From contig OW051472.1 of assembly GCA_932521025.1 (NCBI GenBank), positions 6,510,001 to 6,574,000 on the forward strand: a DNA stretch of 64,000 nt, in the 5' to 3' direction. Below, piece after piece: positions 21,566 to 33,680 of this stretch (position 1 is its first letter; each line of letters starts with the position of its first letter). A model generated the notes under the pieces. The model was not told the origin of the DNA. It worked only from the letters and a program-made list of their open reading frames with translations, and ran no database searches. Origin of the DNA: Oscheius onirici. Taxonomy: Eukaryota; Nematoda; Chromadorea; Rhabditida; Rhabditidae. The position numbers and the translations under genes were made by a program.

Positions 21566-23109
21566 TTACATTTCCATCGAATCGGCTTCTTGGCAGGTGT
21601 AAACTGATGAAAACTGGCTGTATGGGGCGGAGTTCTAAAAAATGGCAACAACATTTTTCCAACGATTTTGCGGTTCTGACAATGAAAAGGCAAAAAACCT
21701 ACACTGGTCTCTGGTGATGGCGATTTTCCAAACCTTAGAACGACTTGCTGACTGTTGTAACGCTTCTCTCCGTAGACTCGCTGCTCGGGACTTTTTCTTT
21801 TCTGTTTCTGAATTTCGTGTCGTTCTTCAAGCGGACATTCTCGTTTTCTAACGATAGGAGGCGTAGGTTCACTCGGGTACGGATCAAACCGCTTTACAGG
21901 CGGCGACGGTCGTCGTTCTAATGCCATCGTGAGCATAAATCTCTGAAAATATCTGGTAAAGAAAGGTTCAAGGAAAACGAACATCGCTACTCATAACAGC
22001 CAGCTGATGAGCAATGGCCTTGGTCCTCTGGTTGAGATCGTCCGATACTAGAAATATGTGGGCAGAATTGGCTAAACCAGGCTCTGTAATTGAACGCGTC
22101 TTGGCAAACCATTCTGCTTCATTCTCAAAGCCGTCTTGATGATTTGCTCATCGGGAGTATTGTCTTCAAAGCGATGAAGGCCTCCCGAGCTTGCCGCGAT
22201 CATCAGAGGCTGTGCTCTCTGAAAAGAGGATGATTCTAGGCTATTCACGAACTACAGAGACGTTATAAAAGTTAAAAAAAAACGTACATCGGCCGAATTC
22301 TCAAAATAGATCATGTTGGGCTTATTTTCATGTACATATTCCATGCCACGGAGAGATTCTTGGATGCTCTGAATGTTTACAAAGTTTATCAATTGCAAAA
22401 AACTCTACCGATACAAGATGGGGAGAGCGCTTCTTCAGAGAATCCAACTCAATTTGTACAGTGAATGGGACCATCACAGCAATGTTTACTAAATTTCTTT
22501 TAGCTTAAAAATAGAAAAAATGTTCGAGTTACCGTTTGCACAGCTTCGCACCATGGAAGGTTTGTGTATGAGAGCACTGGTATCAAAGACGCAAATTGAA
22601 GAGTTACTCAGCAGCCGATCCGTATTCTTACGTGCAGAAAATGTAGCCGTTTTTGTCTAAAAAATGTTTGTTGGAAAAGAACGCACGAAGGAAACCTTGT
22701 AAATATCGCAGTCTTGTTTTCGAAGCTGCACAATGTCAATTTCCATCGGCTCTATGTTTCTGTTGTCGGCTTGCTGCTCAGCACTGGCTACTCTTGGCTT
22801 TTTCGGGATTTTGAAACTGAAAAAAACTAGAACAATGTATAAAAACAAAAACCTAGGTGGCTTCGTCAGCATAGGAATCACTTCTGGACTTTTGTTCGCC
22901 GGTGCCGATTTCACGTTGATCTTTTTCACCACAGCTGACGTGACTTTCTTTTCCTTGGGCTTTTTATCGTTTTGCCGAGATCGTTTTTTTGCATCTTCGA
23001 CCGAGAGAGTCTCTTTCGTCTCCGGGTTGTAGTAGTATTTCGTTTTGCTTCCTGTGTGACACATTAGCCTCCATGGCGGTCCCAATAGGACCTCTTTGGC
23101 CTTAGCCAT
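21566..23109 (-). CDS. SWT1-like PIN-domain endoribonuclease with partial WW motif
   Basis: Nine exons (23109-22853, 22816-22696, 22656-22533, 22488-22409, 22368-22288, 22218-22110, 22071-21983, 21942-21703, 21634-21566) join in frame to 389 residues. The N-terminus has PPWRLMCHTGSKTKYYYNPE TKE, a WW-like strand pair in which the second Trp is missing. The middle is a PIN domain: VFDTSALIH (first acidic site), VPFTVQIELDSLKKRS, then DEQIIKTALRMKQ and IFLVSDDLNQRTKAIA, with Asp at the expected metal sites. SWT1 degrades defective nuclear mRNPs at pore-associated sites. The tail is basic and proline-rich. The last exon was chosen because it ends in TAATAA overlapping an AATAAA; frames that skip this intron run on much longer. 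Confidence 0.72.
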
Positions 23110-23639
23110 TCGTCTAAAACGAGAATATATATAAGTGTGAAATGGAGAGAATTAAAGGATTAAAGATTTTCTATTACTCAGATCAAAATTGCAGTCTACT
23201 TTTAGATACCTCCTACGAAAGAGAAACGTGAAATTTTTGCTAGCTGTAAATTTTTTGAAGCCATATTGGAGACAGTAGAATTAGCAAAAAACGTAAATTC
23301 CAAGGGAAAAAAGGAGCAACAGGGAAACTCCCTAGACGAACTTGGCACCTAGACGATTTGGCGCCAAAACTCATCCTCAAAACCCCGAAATAAAAATAAC
23401 CTGCTCAATTTCTTTTGCTGTTCCTTTTTCTTCTCGTTTTCTGCTGGCCTTTTTTTCTAGCTCATGTCAAAATAAATAAAAAAGAAAACATCAGTGAGAA
23501 ATGAAGAAGTAAATGCGCTCCCATTTGCTTTTGTCGACCTTTAAAAGAACGAAACCAATTCAATCTTTCTCTTTTCCTTTACTCACCTTTCACCATTTTT
23601 AGCTCTAAAACTGCATTTCATGTATTTCTTCCAGATAGA
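23110..23639. promoter_or_regulatory. Divergent promoter between SWT1-like and CBP20 genes
   Basis: 530 bases separate two start codons that point apart, so both promoters lie here. No motif can be named with confidence. Confidence 0.4.
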
Positions 23640-24390
23640 ATGGCTACATTCGATCCTCGTCAAAGAGGGAACAAAAATATCAGTGCCTATCGCGATCAAC
23701 GGTATCAGGTTTGTTTCTATTTCATTTCCAGCAACTTTGACTAGTGATTATTTTGCTGCTTTTAAAAAAATGTTTTTAGGGCTCGCTAAGAGATCAAGAA
23801 AGTGCTCTTCAAAATTCTACCACCCTATATGTCGGAAATTTATCCTATTACACCAGAGAAGACCAGGTTTTGCGTCGTTTCAGTTCTTCACAAACAAAAC
23901 TTTAAGGTTTACGAGCTTTTCGGTCGTGCCGGTGACGTTCGTCGTGTGATTATGGGTCTGGACAGGTTTAAAAAGACACCTTGTGGATTCTGCTTTGTAG
24001 AGTGAGTTACAATGCTATGTTATATGTATCACAATATTCCGTTTTTACAGATATTATACTCGCGAAGATGCCGAATTAGCGGTTCGCTGTGTCAACGGAA
24101 CTCGTCTTGACGATCGAACTATTCGTGCGGATTGGGATGCCGGTTTCCAGGAAGGTCGTCAGTTTGGACGTGGAAAGCACGGAGGACAGGTAGTTCTTCA
24201 TTTTTTACCGTTTGCTGATAGATGAAAGCTTCCGATAATCTTCTCTCTCCAATCTAAAGATTTGCAGAGCGTAACAACGTCATCAATCTTCTTTTTTTAG
24301 GTTCGCGACGAGTACCGCAAAGACTACGACGCCGGCAGGGGTGGATGGAACAAGGCTATGGCTGCCAGACAAGGAAACGTGGACGAATAA
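23640..24390 (+). CDS. ncbp2: Nuclear cap-binding protein subunit 2 (CBP20)
   Basis: Five exons (23640-23708, 23780-23866, 23907-24001, 24051-24189, 24301-24390) join in frame to 159 residues, the family's normal length. CBP20 binds the m7G cap of nuclear transcripts together with CBP80, supporting splicing, 3' processing and export. All hallmarks are present: N-terminal SAYRDQRYQ (cap-stacking Tyr), RNP2 [14 protein letters not shown]1 [14 protein letters not shown], and the C-terminal [15 protein letters not shown] with [15 protein letters not shown], which folds over the cap. Next to the mRNA-surveillance SWT1-like gene, with which it shares an upstream region. Confidence 0.96.
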
Positions 24391-24535
24391 CGTGTAAATG
24401 GGTCTCATTTATGTCAATTTTTTCCAATTCTTTTTGCTAGATAAAATGTGATCTCCTTCCTCTTCATACATTTTATTAGTCTGTAAACCCAGTTGTTACT
24501 TTCAAAAACGTTCTTTTGTTTACTTCTTTTACAGA

Positions 24536-25163
24536 ATGACTACGCGATTGGCTCGACTCTGGCAGCCCGGAAATCCGCAACGGCGAGTCTTTCTTCCCGA
24601 CTTTTGGCTGGCCGCCGTGGAAGCACCGACCGTCGGCCGCAACAAATTGCCCAAAAATTGCGTCAAATTCGAAGTAGATCCCAGGTTAGCTTTGAATATG
24701 ATGCCAACCTAGACATTTTACAGAATGTCGAAGCACGATATTCGAGAGTATTTGACGAAAATTTACAATTTGCCGGTTCGTGACGTCCGAACCGAGGTCC
24801 AAATGGGAGAAATCACATGGAGCACGTCCGTAGATCATCAGTACAAAAGAGCCATGTGGAAGGAGGAGGACAAAAAGTTTGCCTACGTTTTTATGGTCAG
24901 TTCAGTTTTTATTTGTTTTCCCTCTAGATTCACAATTTTTCATTTTCTATGTTTCTCACCCGTAACGGGTGACCCGTTTCATTTCAAAATTTCGACGAAT
25001 TTTGCAGAGAAAGGATTTTGAATTCTCGTTTCCGGATCTGTTTCCCAGGGACCAGGAAATGGAAGAAATCAACAAAATTAAAAAACAACAAGAAGCTCTG
25101 GCCGTAAATAGCAGATACGTTAATCAGGATCGCAAGAAGATCGGCGAGTTGTTTGGCATTTAG
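24536..25163 (+). CDS. mrpl23: Mitochondrial large ribosomal subunit protein uL23m (MRPL23)
   Basis: Three exons (24536-24684, 24724-24895, 25008-25163) join in frame to 158 residues. The opening block LWQPGNPQRRVFLPDFW matches the family (RxGNPQLRVFLPNFW). KHDIREYLTKIYNLPVRDVR is the L23 helix-loop region, followed by KKFAYVFMRKDFEFSFPDLF. It is a component of the mitoribosome exit-tunnel region. It begins 146 bases after the CBP20 stop on the same strand, so the two could be co-transcribed. The start lies one base after TTTTACAGA, which allows trans-splicing. Confidence 0.92.
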
Positions 25164-25251
25164 TCTTCATTCTTTCATGTACAAGTTGTTGAGTTTCTTT
25201 AGGTTTTCAAAAGTAGTGAAACTGATTTATTTACAATAGTTTATATGTACA

Positions 25252-26319
25252 TTAGCACTGTACGGCAACACCGGCCGCTTTCAAACAATTGCAAGAGGTC
25301 TTCATCCTCTGCTGCGGATCCATCTTGAGCTCCTTCTCACAATCTGTATAAGCTCGCTGGATCTTCTCGTTTGGAGGCTGAAGTGCACACTTCAGCTTGA
25401 AAGCACAGGCGACGGGGCTGCGCTTCTTCCTCTTTCCCGGAATCACTTCCATATCGGCCATGCTGCACTGATCGACGCACATAAGATACTGGGTCAGCTC
25501 GGGAGGACCCTGAGGAGAGCCTTGAGGAATGGCAGCCTGTAAAAAACTAGATTTTGTTTGAACATATCACGATAACTAATTACAATTGGGAACAGGGCCC
25601 GTTTCAGCGCATTTTAGAGAGAGACCGATGTTTGCAGAAAACTGGGTACCAAACATAATCTATCGCAAAATAAAGTAACCAGCCAAAAAGCTACAGTAGT
25701 CCATACTGATCCCAATAGTTGAGAGACCCGTGTTTATCCTATATTTGGCCCGGAGGGACCGCGTTTTTGCTATAAATTTGGAGAATCGGGAACGTTGAAA
25801 ATGACTGCTTCTATCACAAAAGACCTGAGCAGATCCGGAAGGATTCCTACCTGGGGAGCTCCTTCGGCATCAAGTGACGGCACTTCGACCACCGGTATGA
25901 GTGGAATTGTCAGATTTTGTGGCTGAGCATCATTGGTACATCCCAACTCTCCATTGAGCTTTTTCTTGGCACATGTCTCGAGTTTCTGCATCTCTGTTTG
26001 ATCATTGTCCAGACACTGTCTGATCTTGGCGCTGTCTCCAATTTTGGCCAGAATCGCTACACATTGAGCACTGAAAGGACGACATTTTCTAGAGGGATCA
26101 GACGAGAGAGTACTTTGACTTGCAGACCTCAGTTTTGGCAGAAATATCGGCCGAACAGGCTTCGACGTCCGGACAGCGACATTGCGGAACAGAGGTGAAG
26201 CCTTGGGGAGGTTCAGCTGCCTGACTGACCTGAAAATGCCTAGGATTCAGGACAGATCAGAGGAGACTCACGGCAAGCAACACGACGACGGCAATACCGG
26301 CTGATCGGAGCATTCTCAT
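25252..26319 (-). CDS. Secreted cysteine-rich protein
   Basis: Four exons (26319-26272, 26229-26114, 26070-25851, 25536-25252) join in frame to about 222 residues. The N-terminus MRMLRSAGIAVVVLLAVSQA is a signal peptide. The mature part carries many spaced cysteines (CRCPDVEAC, QCVAILAKIG, CLDNDQTEMQKLETC, LMCVDQCSMADM, CAFKLKCALQ, CNCLKAAGVAVQC). Two cysteine blocks, roughly residues 25-110 and 145-220, are separated by a Pro-rich linker. A disulphide-rich extracellular role is inferred; I do not recognise the family. The exon 2 donor could equally be six bases upstream, removing two residues. Confidence 0.75.
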
Positions 26320-27438
26320 CGCCACCAGGGAGACTGGACTCGCCGCAGGCCTTTTCTAGGTGCTCGGATTGTTGACACCCATCGAGATGGGTAAATAATA
26401 GAGGGGGTGTTATGAGTACAAGACGGGGCGGATTGGCATAAAAAGTCAGTGCAGCAGACGGACTCCATTGATGGACCAATACGTTTCGGAGCCAAATAGA
26501 AGAATGGTTGTCCGAAAATGGAGAGATAGTTGCATATTCTGTTTTTTTTGTTCGGATCGGTAAAAGCAGATCTGTCCTATGGGAGGACAGACAGAGACCA
26601 AGACCTAATCTTGCAAATTGAAGATTCTATCAAAATATAGAATACACCTATGAGTATGGGCTAGTCTCTCACACTTTGGATATTGGAGAAGACTCATTCT
26701 CTTCCCAGTCTCGATATTTCTAGACAACGAAAAATTGGGAAGAAAGAAGGCCCTTCTACTGCATAAATAAGCTCACACTACCTTAATCTAAATCAAGGAC
26801 TGGTGCATCACTCAGAGATTGATTGAGCTCGTAAGTTTGATTGGTCCCGACTTTGAAACTTTGGATTTCTTTAGATTGTATTTTTTTTTCGATCACAAAC
26901 TCTCACACAACTTTGAAGCCTTTGTTGAGAAAAGCGCCTTTCTAGTTGACAAATTGGGTCTCTTTGAAGAAAAATTATTTACTCCGATAAGGAGAGTTTG
27001 ATGGATCAATGAGAAGAGGCAGTGCAACATCCACTCTCGACAACTCTCCATAAATACCCGCTATTCATCCGACCAGTTTATCAGAGGTACATTTGTAGAG
27101 ATTAAAACGTCGAGAGTAGAACCTGTCAGATTATCCTTTTGTGTCTTTTTTGCTTTGAACCAGCAAAAGATCCGACTGTCTGCTCCCGCAGTTTGTTGCC
27201 TTCTCCGCTTTTTGCCCCGTCTCGCGCTCACTCGGCTCCCATGCTGCCAGCTCATCGCTCTGAAAAAGGGCACAGGGCGACGAGTCACTTTTTGGGGCTG
27301 GGAAAATGTCGGAGAGAAAGTGCAACTGTAACTACTGTAGATGATTTATTCGATGAGATCGGTTTGTTTAATAGAAATCTGACTTTTCTTTGTGACTAAG
27401 ACGTAGATGAACCCGTAAGTGGAGAGGATGAATCTCTT
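26320..27438. other. Intergenic; nothing strongly supported
   Basis: It contains the promoter of the cysteine-rich gene and the 3' end of the RYK gene. A 42-codon frame after CTTTTTCAG on the minus strand (about 27256-27131, SDELAAWEPSERETG) looks protein-like but has no start or partner exon; it could be 3' UTR. Confidence 0.4.
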
Positions 27439-30400
27439 TCAGACAAACTGCGTCAGCTGGACACTGAACTGTTCCAGAGCTCCGTTGACATGCTCAGCAC
27501 TGGGTCGCTCTTTGGGCCTCTCGCGCCAACAGCAAAACATGACGTTAAACCTGAAACAGTTTGGATAATAAACAGAGTGGGGAACCGGACAGGCCGGTCA
27601 GTCTCGTCGCTGACTCACATTTGATCGGGACAGTTGAACGGCTGGGAGAGACGCACACCTCGCAGCAGGGCATCTTGCATGTCTTCTGCGTCTATATCGC
27701 TGTAGGGAATGGCTCCAAGGGAGAAGATTTCCCAGCAGAGAACGCCGAAGGACCACTGAAATGGAAATATTGAAAACTTTTTTCTAAGTCTTCCCTGATA
27801 CTTTACGCCCCAAGCTAAACTTCCGGACTTTTTGGGAAAAAACTCAATTTGATAGCTCACGCTTACATTCCAGCTTTTTGATGTGTGTTTAGTAATCGCT
27901 GAGCTCTACAACTTTAGACTGTCTCCCCGTCTCTCCCAATTCCCAAACCACGACTGATCCAACAAGCAAACTTACCACATCTCCGGCACTGCTCATCTGC
28001 CTCTGGGCTATGGCTTCCGGTGGCATCCACTTGATCGGCCGATTGTCATTGTCCCCGAGACAATGGTAATCTCCTGGGAAGAGGTCCTTTGACAGAGCCG
28101 AGTCGCACAACTGGACCACGAGACGAGTTCCCACTTCCGAGATTATACAGTTTCTGGCGGCAATGTCTTTGTGGAGCAGTTTGTGCTTGTGAATGTGAAC
28201 CAGAGCTCTGCTCAGTTGCAGACACAAAGAGACGAGTTCTTGGGTTCGAAGAGCACCTGAAGATAGTTTTGTTATAACTGAAATAGACAGACAAACCTTT
28301 CTTATTGTCATCTCTACAGTTCTGAAGAAACTTTCTCAGATTGCCAAATCCTTGATGCCGATAACAGATCAGAGGAAAGTCGACGACAGATTCGGGATTT
28401 TCGAATTTCCCGAAAGAGGCAGCACAAGCCACCTGGGCCAAGTTTGCGTGAGGAGGAAGAGCATGGAAGGCGAACGCTTCTTGGAGGAACTTTTCTAAAT
28501 GGGCCGGTGTTGCATTCTTTTTTAACGTCTTGCACAACATCTGAAGTCAAGTTATTTGAGTTGGAAAATGACTGACCGCTTCGTCATTGCAAGGAGCATC
28601 TTCCTCGTCGTCCACATCTCCGTTATTTACATCGTCCGGCTGTCTCCAAATGGCAAACCTCATCTCGCCGAACGTGCCTTGTCCTTCAAAGTACGGCAGA
28701 ACGTTGAAAAGTTCTCGATCAGCATGGAGAGTGACGAGTGCCTTTCGGACGTCGACGTGACTCGGCCGTTCGAAGAAGATGCTTCCGGGATCAGACGAAG
28801 CCGAAGTGGAAGGGGCAGAGTCCAGTAGAGAGTGGGCAGTGGACGGGGGTGCTAAAAGTGAACAGATAACGGGATGTCGTAAGACTTACGCTGTCGGATG
28901 GGAGTGGAGGTGAGGAAAGGTTGCATAGAGCCTCGGAGAGAGGCTTTGAACGACGGTCGACTGGCGACAGAAACGGGACGAGCGGACAGACGAGGAGGTG
29001 TCGGGGTACAGACAGTGCTTTCCTTCTTGGAACGGCGGAAAAATGAGATCAAGAGGATGGCGACAATCAGGAGGAAAATTCCTGCCACAACTGAAATGAT
29101 ATCCGTTTAAGAATTACCAGCAGTGTTACCAATTATGATGAAGAAAGTGTCTTGAACTCCGTCACCGGGTTGTTGATGGTCATATTCTTCAGCCGCTGTC
29201 CCGGACAGACCACGACGACCATCGCGACTGGCACAGATTTTTTCCTGCTTCAGACGAACCACTGTCGATTTTGGAGAGTGGGGAGAGGTAAAGTTGAAGA
29301 AGAGACTGACGACGAATTGACCCGAGCGATGTCCGGCGCAGCGGTACTCAACCGAGAAGGCTGAAATTTTTAATAATAAATAGACACATTGCCATTGCTT
29401 TCATTCATTGTTTTCGAAAGTTCTGGTCTACCAAAATGTGTACTCTTGAAAACACGGAGCAATAGTCGTTTTGTTAGAAGAGGACGGTGTCAGTAAAGTT
29501 TAAAGGTAAAAGTTTACCCCGTAATCAACGCCAGAGCAAGCTCAATTGCATGCTGGTCTAATCTGAGGGGCCAGAGAAATCAGGCTTACGTTCTATAATC
29601 TGGACAGGTGCCAAGTTTGACTCCAAGAACGCTTTATCTTCGTAGCATGCTACTACCAATTTACCGACCTCGGGAGGATGGATGCCTTGGTTGGGCAGAA
29701 GCGGGTTTGAACTTGGGACCTTTAGATTGACGCTGGCGCCTCCTACCCCTGCGCCATCTCGCTTCTCGACGGTGTCAGCATGCGGCACAATCCAGTCAGT
29801 CTAACAAGTGATGGTCAAGTAACTATCCTAGAAACTACAACTAGAACATTCTGTCCAGAAAGTAGGGATAGTAGAAAGTATAAAAAATACAAACAGATTC
29901 ACTCAGTCCTCTTAGTTTATTGCCAAGTATGTCTCCACTGTTTCCAAACCCTCTTTACAATCTGAATCAAAACTCTTCTCCCCTTCTTACTCTTTTTGCC
30001 TCCCAAGGCTGCTCATTCATTTCCAGAGCGACCCAGCTCGCTGACATAAATGACCGAGCTTGAAAAATGGATTCGGCAATTAGTTTGGATGCCGCAGCGG
30101 GAAGAGGTTAAATCGTATCAACGAACCCTGCGGCTGATGAGGAACTTCTCCACTGGTCGGGATGTGAAGAACCGGCAGAACGGACATGTCTTCCGAGTCG
30201 ACGCGAGCCGTGTAGTGATACTGAAATTGGGGAATCAAGGATTAAGGACCACGTGACTGAATATTGCGATTCATTGAAGATGCTGCGCAAAAAGGACTTG
30301 AATAGGTCATAGAGTGCGTGTTAAGACGACCAAAAGGCTCTTTGAAGGAGTTGGTTTTTAGTCCCAAGTAGGTCCAAAACACAATGAAAAAGCTTCATTA

Positions 30401-31061
30401 GAAGCCAGTCAAAGTTCGATAATTTACAGGGTTTTTTTTTTCACCTCGAAGACATTACGAAAAATGAGTGTGCATAATTGCGTATTTTATCGCAGAGGGA
30501 GTGCTTCTACATAAAATCTATAGTCTGTTCAAAATATAATATAGAGAGCATAATTTGAATTGGCCCGCTCTTTTTGGTTGGCTGAGTATCCAACATTTCA
30601 TGCTAATATCCTACACAGCTAAATTCCCGCCAAGTTGATTTGAAAAAAAGTTCTGTGAAGAAAGCGCGGGCCAATTCAAATTATGCTCTCTACATTTTGA
30701 ACAGACTGTAATGATGGTTGTTGAAGGTTTCAAAATATAAAGAGAACACCCTTTGATCAAAAATATACTCCGAACTTTTGTTTAATAAAAGAACAAAAGT
30801 TACCTTTCCACTGGCATGCCACGTAAAAGTAACATGATCAATGTGTGAGTCTACTCGGTAGTTGAATTTTGTCGCGTACGTGTTCACAATTCCATTTTCG
30901 ACATAGTTCATTTCCGCATGTAGACCTAAACTGACTTTTTCAACCTCCATATAAATCCATCACATACCCAAAGTCCTATTCATTTCGGCATTGCTGATGA
31001 ACAAGTTGACCTGGGCTTGGACACCCGTGAAGAAAATAAGAAAGAGAGGAGGCCAGATCAT
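27439..31061 (-). CDS. lin-18: RYK/LIN-18 Wnt co-receptor (WIF domain, atypical tyrosine kinase)
   Basis: Ten exons (31061-30968, 30925-30804, 30220-30127, 29360-29130, 29090-28890, 28851-28577, 28540-28297, 28256-27976, 27755-27619, 27550-27439) join in frame to 596 residues, as in RYK. Order: signal peptide (MIWPPLFLIFFTGVQAQ); WIF domain ~20-160 (LGLHAEMNYVENGIVNTYA, FTWHASGK); transmembrane helix ~181-198 (VVAGIFLLIVAILLISFF); Ser/Pro-rich juxtamembrane region; kinase domain ~305-590. The kinase has GQGTFGEM, CKTLK at the ATP lysine, HKDIAARN, and LCDSALSKDLFPGDYHCLGD, where DFG is replaced as in other RYKs. The kinase is therefore expected to be weak or inactive. It transduces Wnt signals in neurite guidance and cell polarity. 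Confidence 0.95.
29640..29766 (-). repeat. tRNA-derived SINE in a RYK intron
   Basis: On the minus strand GAGATGGCGCAGGGGTAGG fits a pol III A box. About 30 bases later GTCCCAAGTTCAAACCC fits a B box. This spacing and an unrelated tail, without a foldable acceptor stem, indicate a SINE head rather than a tRNA gene. Confidence 0.5.
30519..30711. mobile_element. MITE with ~48-base terminal inverted repeats in a RYK intron
   Basis: TAGTCTGTTCAAAATATAAT followed by AGAGAGCATAATTTGAATTG and GCCCGC on the left is matched by the reverse complement of the right end with few differences. The ~90-base interior has no frame. Confidence 0.8.
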
Positions 31062-33609
31062 GTCATTTGTGTATCTGAAAGTTTCAAAATTTGAAGAGAT
31101 TTTGAGAGACACTCGAGAAAAGACAAACAGGCGTGCCACTCAATTCGCACCATCTGATTATCAAGAGCCGGGAAGATGAGCGAGTGTAATGGGCGGAGCG
31201 CGGGAGGTCGTCTTCTGGACACACTGGGATTAGACATAACTGGGAGCAAAAAGGCAGAAGGGATTACTTATAAGTGCTTGTTTTTGTTGAAAGGAGAGAG
31301 AGTCAAGAGGAGAGCCTCTTGGACGAGAAGTGACGGGACAAAAGTGTTCGGTAAGGCGTCAAGAGCTGTTCGTTACCAATCTTGTTGACTTTCGAAAGAA
31401 GAGACCTTGAGAGAGATAAAGTTTTGGTTTTTCTCAAAACTTTCTCATTTGGTTCTTTACAGGTAGGATAAGTTTTATTTTGTCGTTAGGAGCAGAGTGG
31501 AAACTGGAAGAACTTGGAAAAAGGCGAAAATAATCTCATTAACTCGTTTTTCTGAAGTTGTCCCGAAGGATTGATCGGATTGAGAAATCCTCCTCACTCA
31601 AAAAGTCGAGTTTTCTTCCAATTGTCCTGATAAATAGCCGCAGTCCAAGAAGAGCAATTAAGCTGTCAGTTGTCTCTCTGACAAAAGGAGTCTTGGTGGC
31701 TAATCCGCCAATTTTCACACTACTTATCAGATTACATTAGGCAGAGAAAAAGGTTCAAAATTTGTGGTCTGACGCAACTACGACGGGCGGGTGTCAATCA
31801 AAGGCTGAAGTGAGACAGAGAATGGAAGCTCACCTCGGCCGAGGAGTCCAGTTGCAAGACTCTCTCACCCTTGTGAGGGGATTCGCACGGCCGTCTTGAA
31901 TTATTTCGGATGTTCAAAAGGGCGCGAGCATAACTTGAGATCTTCGGAAACACAAAAGAAAGACTTTGGGAAAAATAAATTGATGTTTTGCGGGGCTCAA
32001 GCAAGTACTCTGCTTGAATTTCACTCGCAAAAATGAACGTCTATGTTCAAAATTTGGCCGTTCAATTTCGGGACTTTGAGAAGAAACCTCACTTTTCGGG
32101 CTTACGCATGCATTTTCGAGCATGGAAGTTGTTGAACGCGATGAGTTCGACAACTTTGCAGGACATCGAAAAAGCTTGAAAATGCTTTGTTCACTGTGAA
32201 ATCGTGGTCCGAAAGACGATTAAAAAAATAAACACGATTATAAAAAACCAATAAAGGGATCGACTGTTATAAAACTCTCTGACAAGCAAGAATATTCTAG
32301 AGGTTTTGGTTAGCGTGACAACAGAAGACTACAGCTCGTTTTTCTTGCGCCCCAGCAAAATCTGTTTGTGCAGCTATCCGCGTGGTCATAAACGTTCCAT
32401 CTTCTTTTCCCAGGCAGCGAACTAATTAGGCAGAGAAGGAGAGGTCAGGCTGTCTTATTGCAGAGAGAGAAAAAGAGAGTAGGTCCGGAGCAATATTCCC
32501 ACACGTGGCCCGGAATAGTTTAAGAAACACAGGGAGGATGGTGCCGGGCTGGCTGATTCAGCCAAGGTACAGAGTCCCCGGCGGCGGACCCACACAATTG
32601 TATTAGCCATGATTTGAAAAGGGAGAAGAAGAAGATGCCTAAATCTATGTTTGGTCAGCAGGGAAGACCACCTGGAGGGGGGAGATGTCGAGAGCAGAAC
32701 AACATGGGATTAGGCGAGAAGTGGGCAGAGTCAATGAGAAAATACACAAAAGCGAGGAGACACTTGATTAGGCAGGAAATCTTGTTGAGATTAGAGCGGA
32801 AGAAAAAATGTTTTGATGCAAGTTTCTGTCGATACAAAACAAGAGAATTTTGTTATTTTCGAAAATGGGTAAATTCTGTTATGCAGACAAGAGATCTGAG
32901 CACGTAAAAGTATATGTGGAAAATTTAGAGAAGAATGAAAATAAGATAGGAATCGACAAACTAAAAAGTGTTCTTCGTAGAGTTCTCGCCATCTGTGTTC
33001 CAAAAATTTACGATCCGGCCGAGGCGTGCGATAACAACTTGCGAAGCCAATAGGTCAGACAGATTTATGAGCGTGAAGAAGACGAAAGTGCTATTGTTTC
33101 TCTAGACAATAGGGTCAAATGAAATAGAACTGTCGAAATGTTCTTATCGTCTTATCAGCAGTCGTTTTTCAACAGCTGGGAGTGAGGAGAGAACGTCCAG
33201 GATTGATGATGCTCGAAATCGATCGATCAGAGAAAGGAAAAAAAAACAGCAGACCAATTGTGTGAATAAATCTCAAGAGGGAAAGATGCATTAATGAGCG
33301 TGACAAAGGCGGTTGTGCAAGGAAGACGGACGGGCGCCGTGGCACAATGGCAATTACGGCGGGTCAGCAACCGAGTCTCTCTTTCACACTCTCAGTCAGT
33401 TTTTGGGACTGATATCGAAGGACGCGCGAGCCAGAAAAAAAGTAGAGAGAAGGTCGCAGTGAGTCCGCTTCCGGAGACAGGTGTGCTCTCACATCTTTAT
33501 GATCTTATGCAGTAATTAGGGAAAAATGATGGATGGGAGCAATTGGTCGCAGTGTGGCCGTAAAGTGCTCTGACAGGAACAGCAGTCATGCAACACGTTG
33601 CGTAGACCA

Positions 33610-33680
33610 TCCACCGAGAGAGAGGAAATTCGAGCATCAGTAGATTAGGGCAGAGGCTTTTCCATTGCGCAACACTGGCG
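33610..33680 (-). repeat. SINE-like pol III boxes
   Basis: Minus strand: GTGTTGCGCAATGG (A-box-like), then about 30 bases later GATGCTCGAATTTCC (B-box-like). A plus-strand A-box-like word, CCGTGGCACAATGGC, is at about 33339-33353. Weak evidence, no foldable tRNA. Confidence 0.28.

Noticed and set aside
22072..22109. Apparent frame break in the SWT1-like gene
   Set aside because: A 38-base intron ending GGTTTAG joins the PIN blocks with correct phase.
32614..32907. 97-codon open frame with an ATG
   Set aside because: It lies in a purine-rich stretch with biased composition and no splice signals or neighbours.
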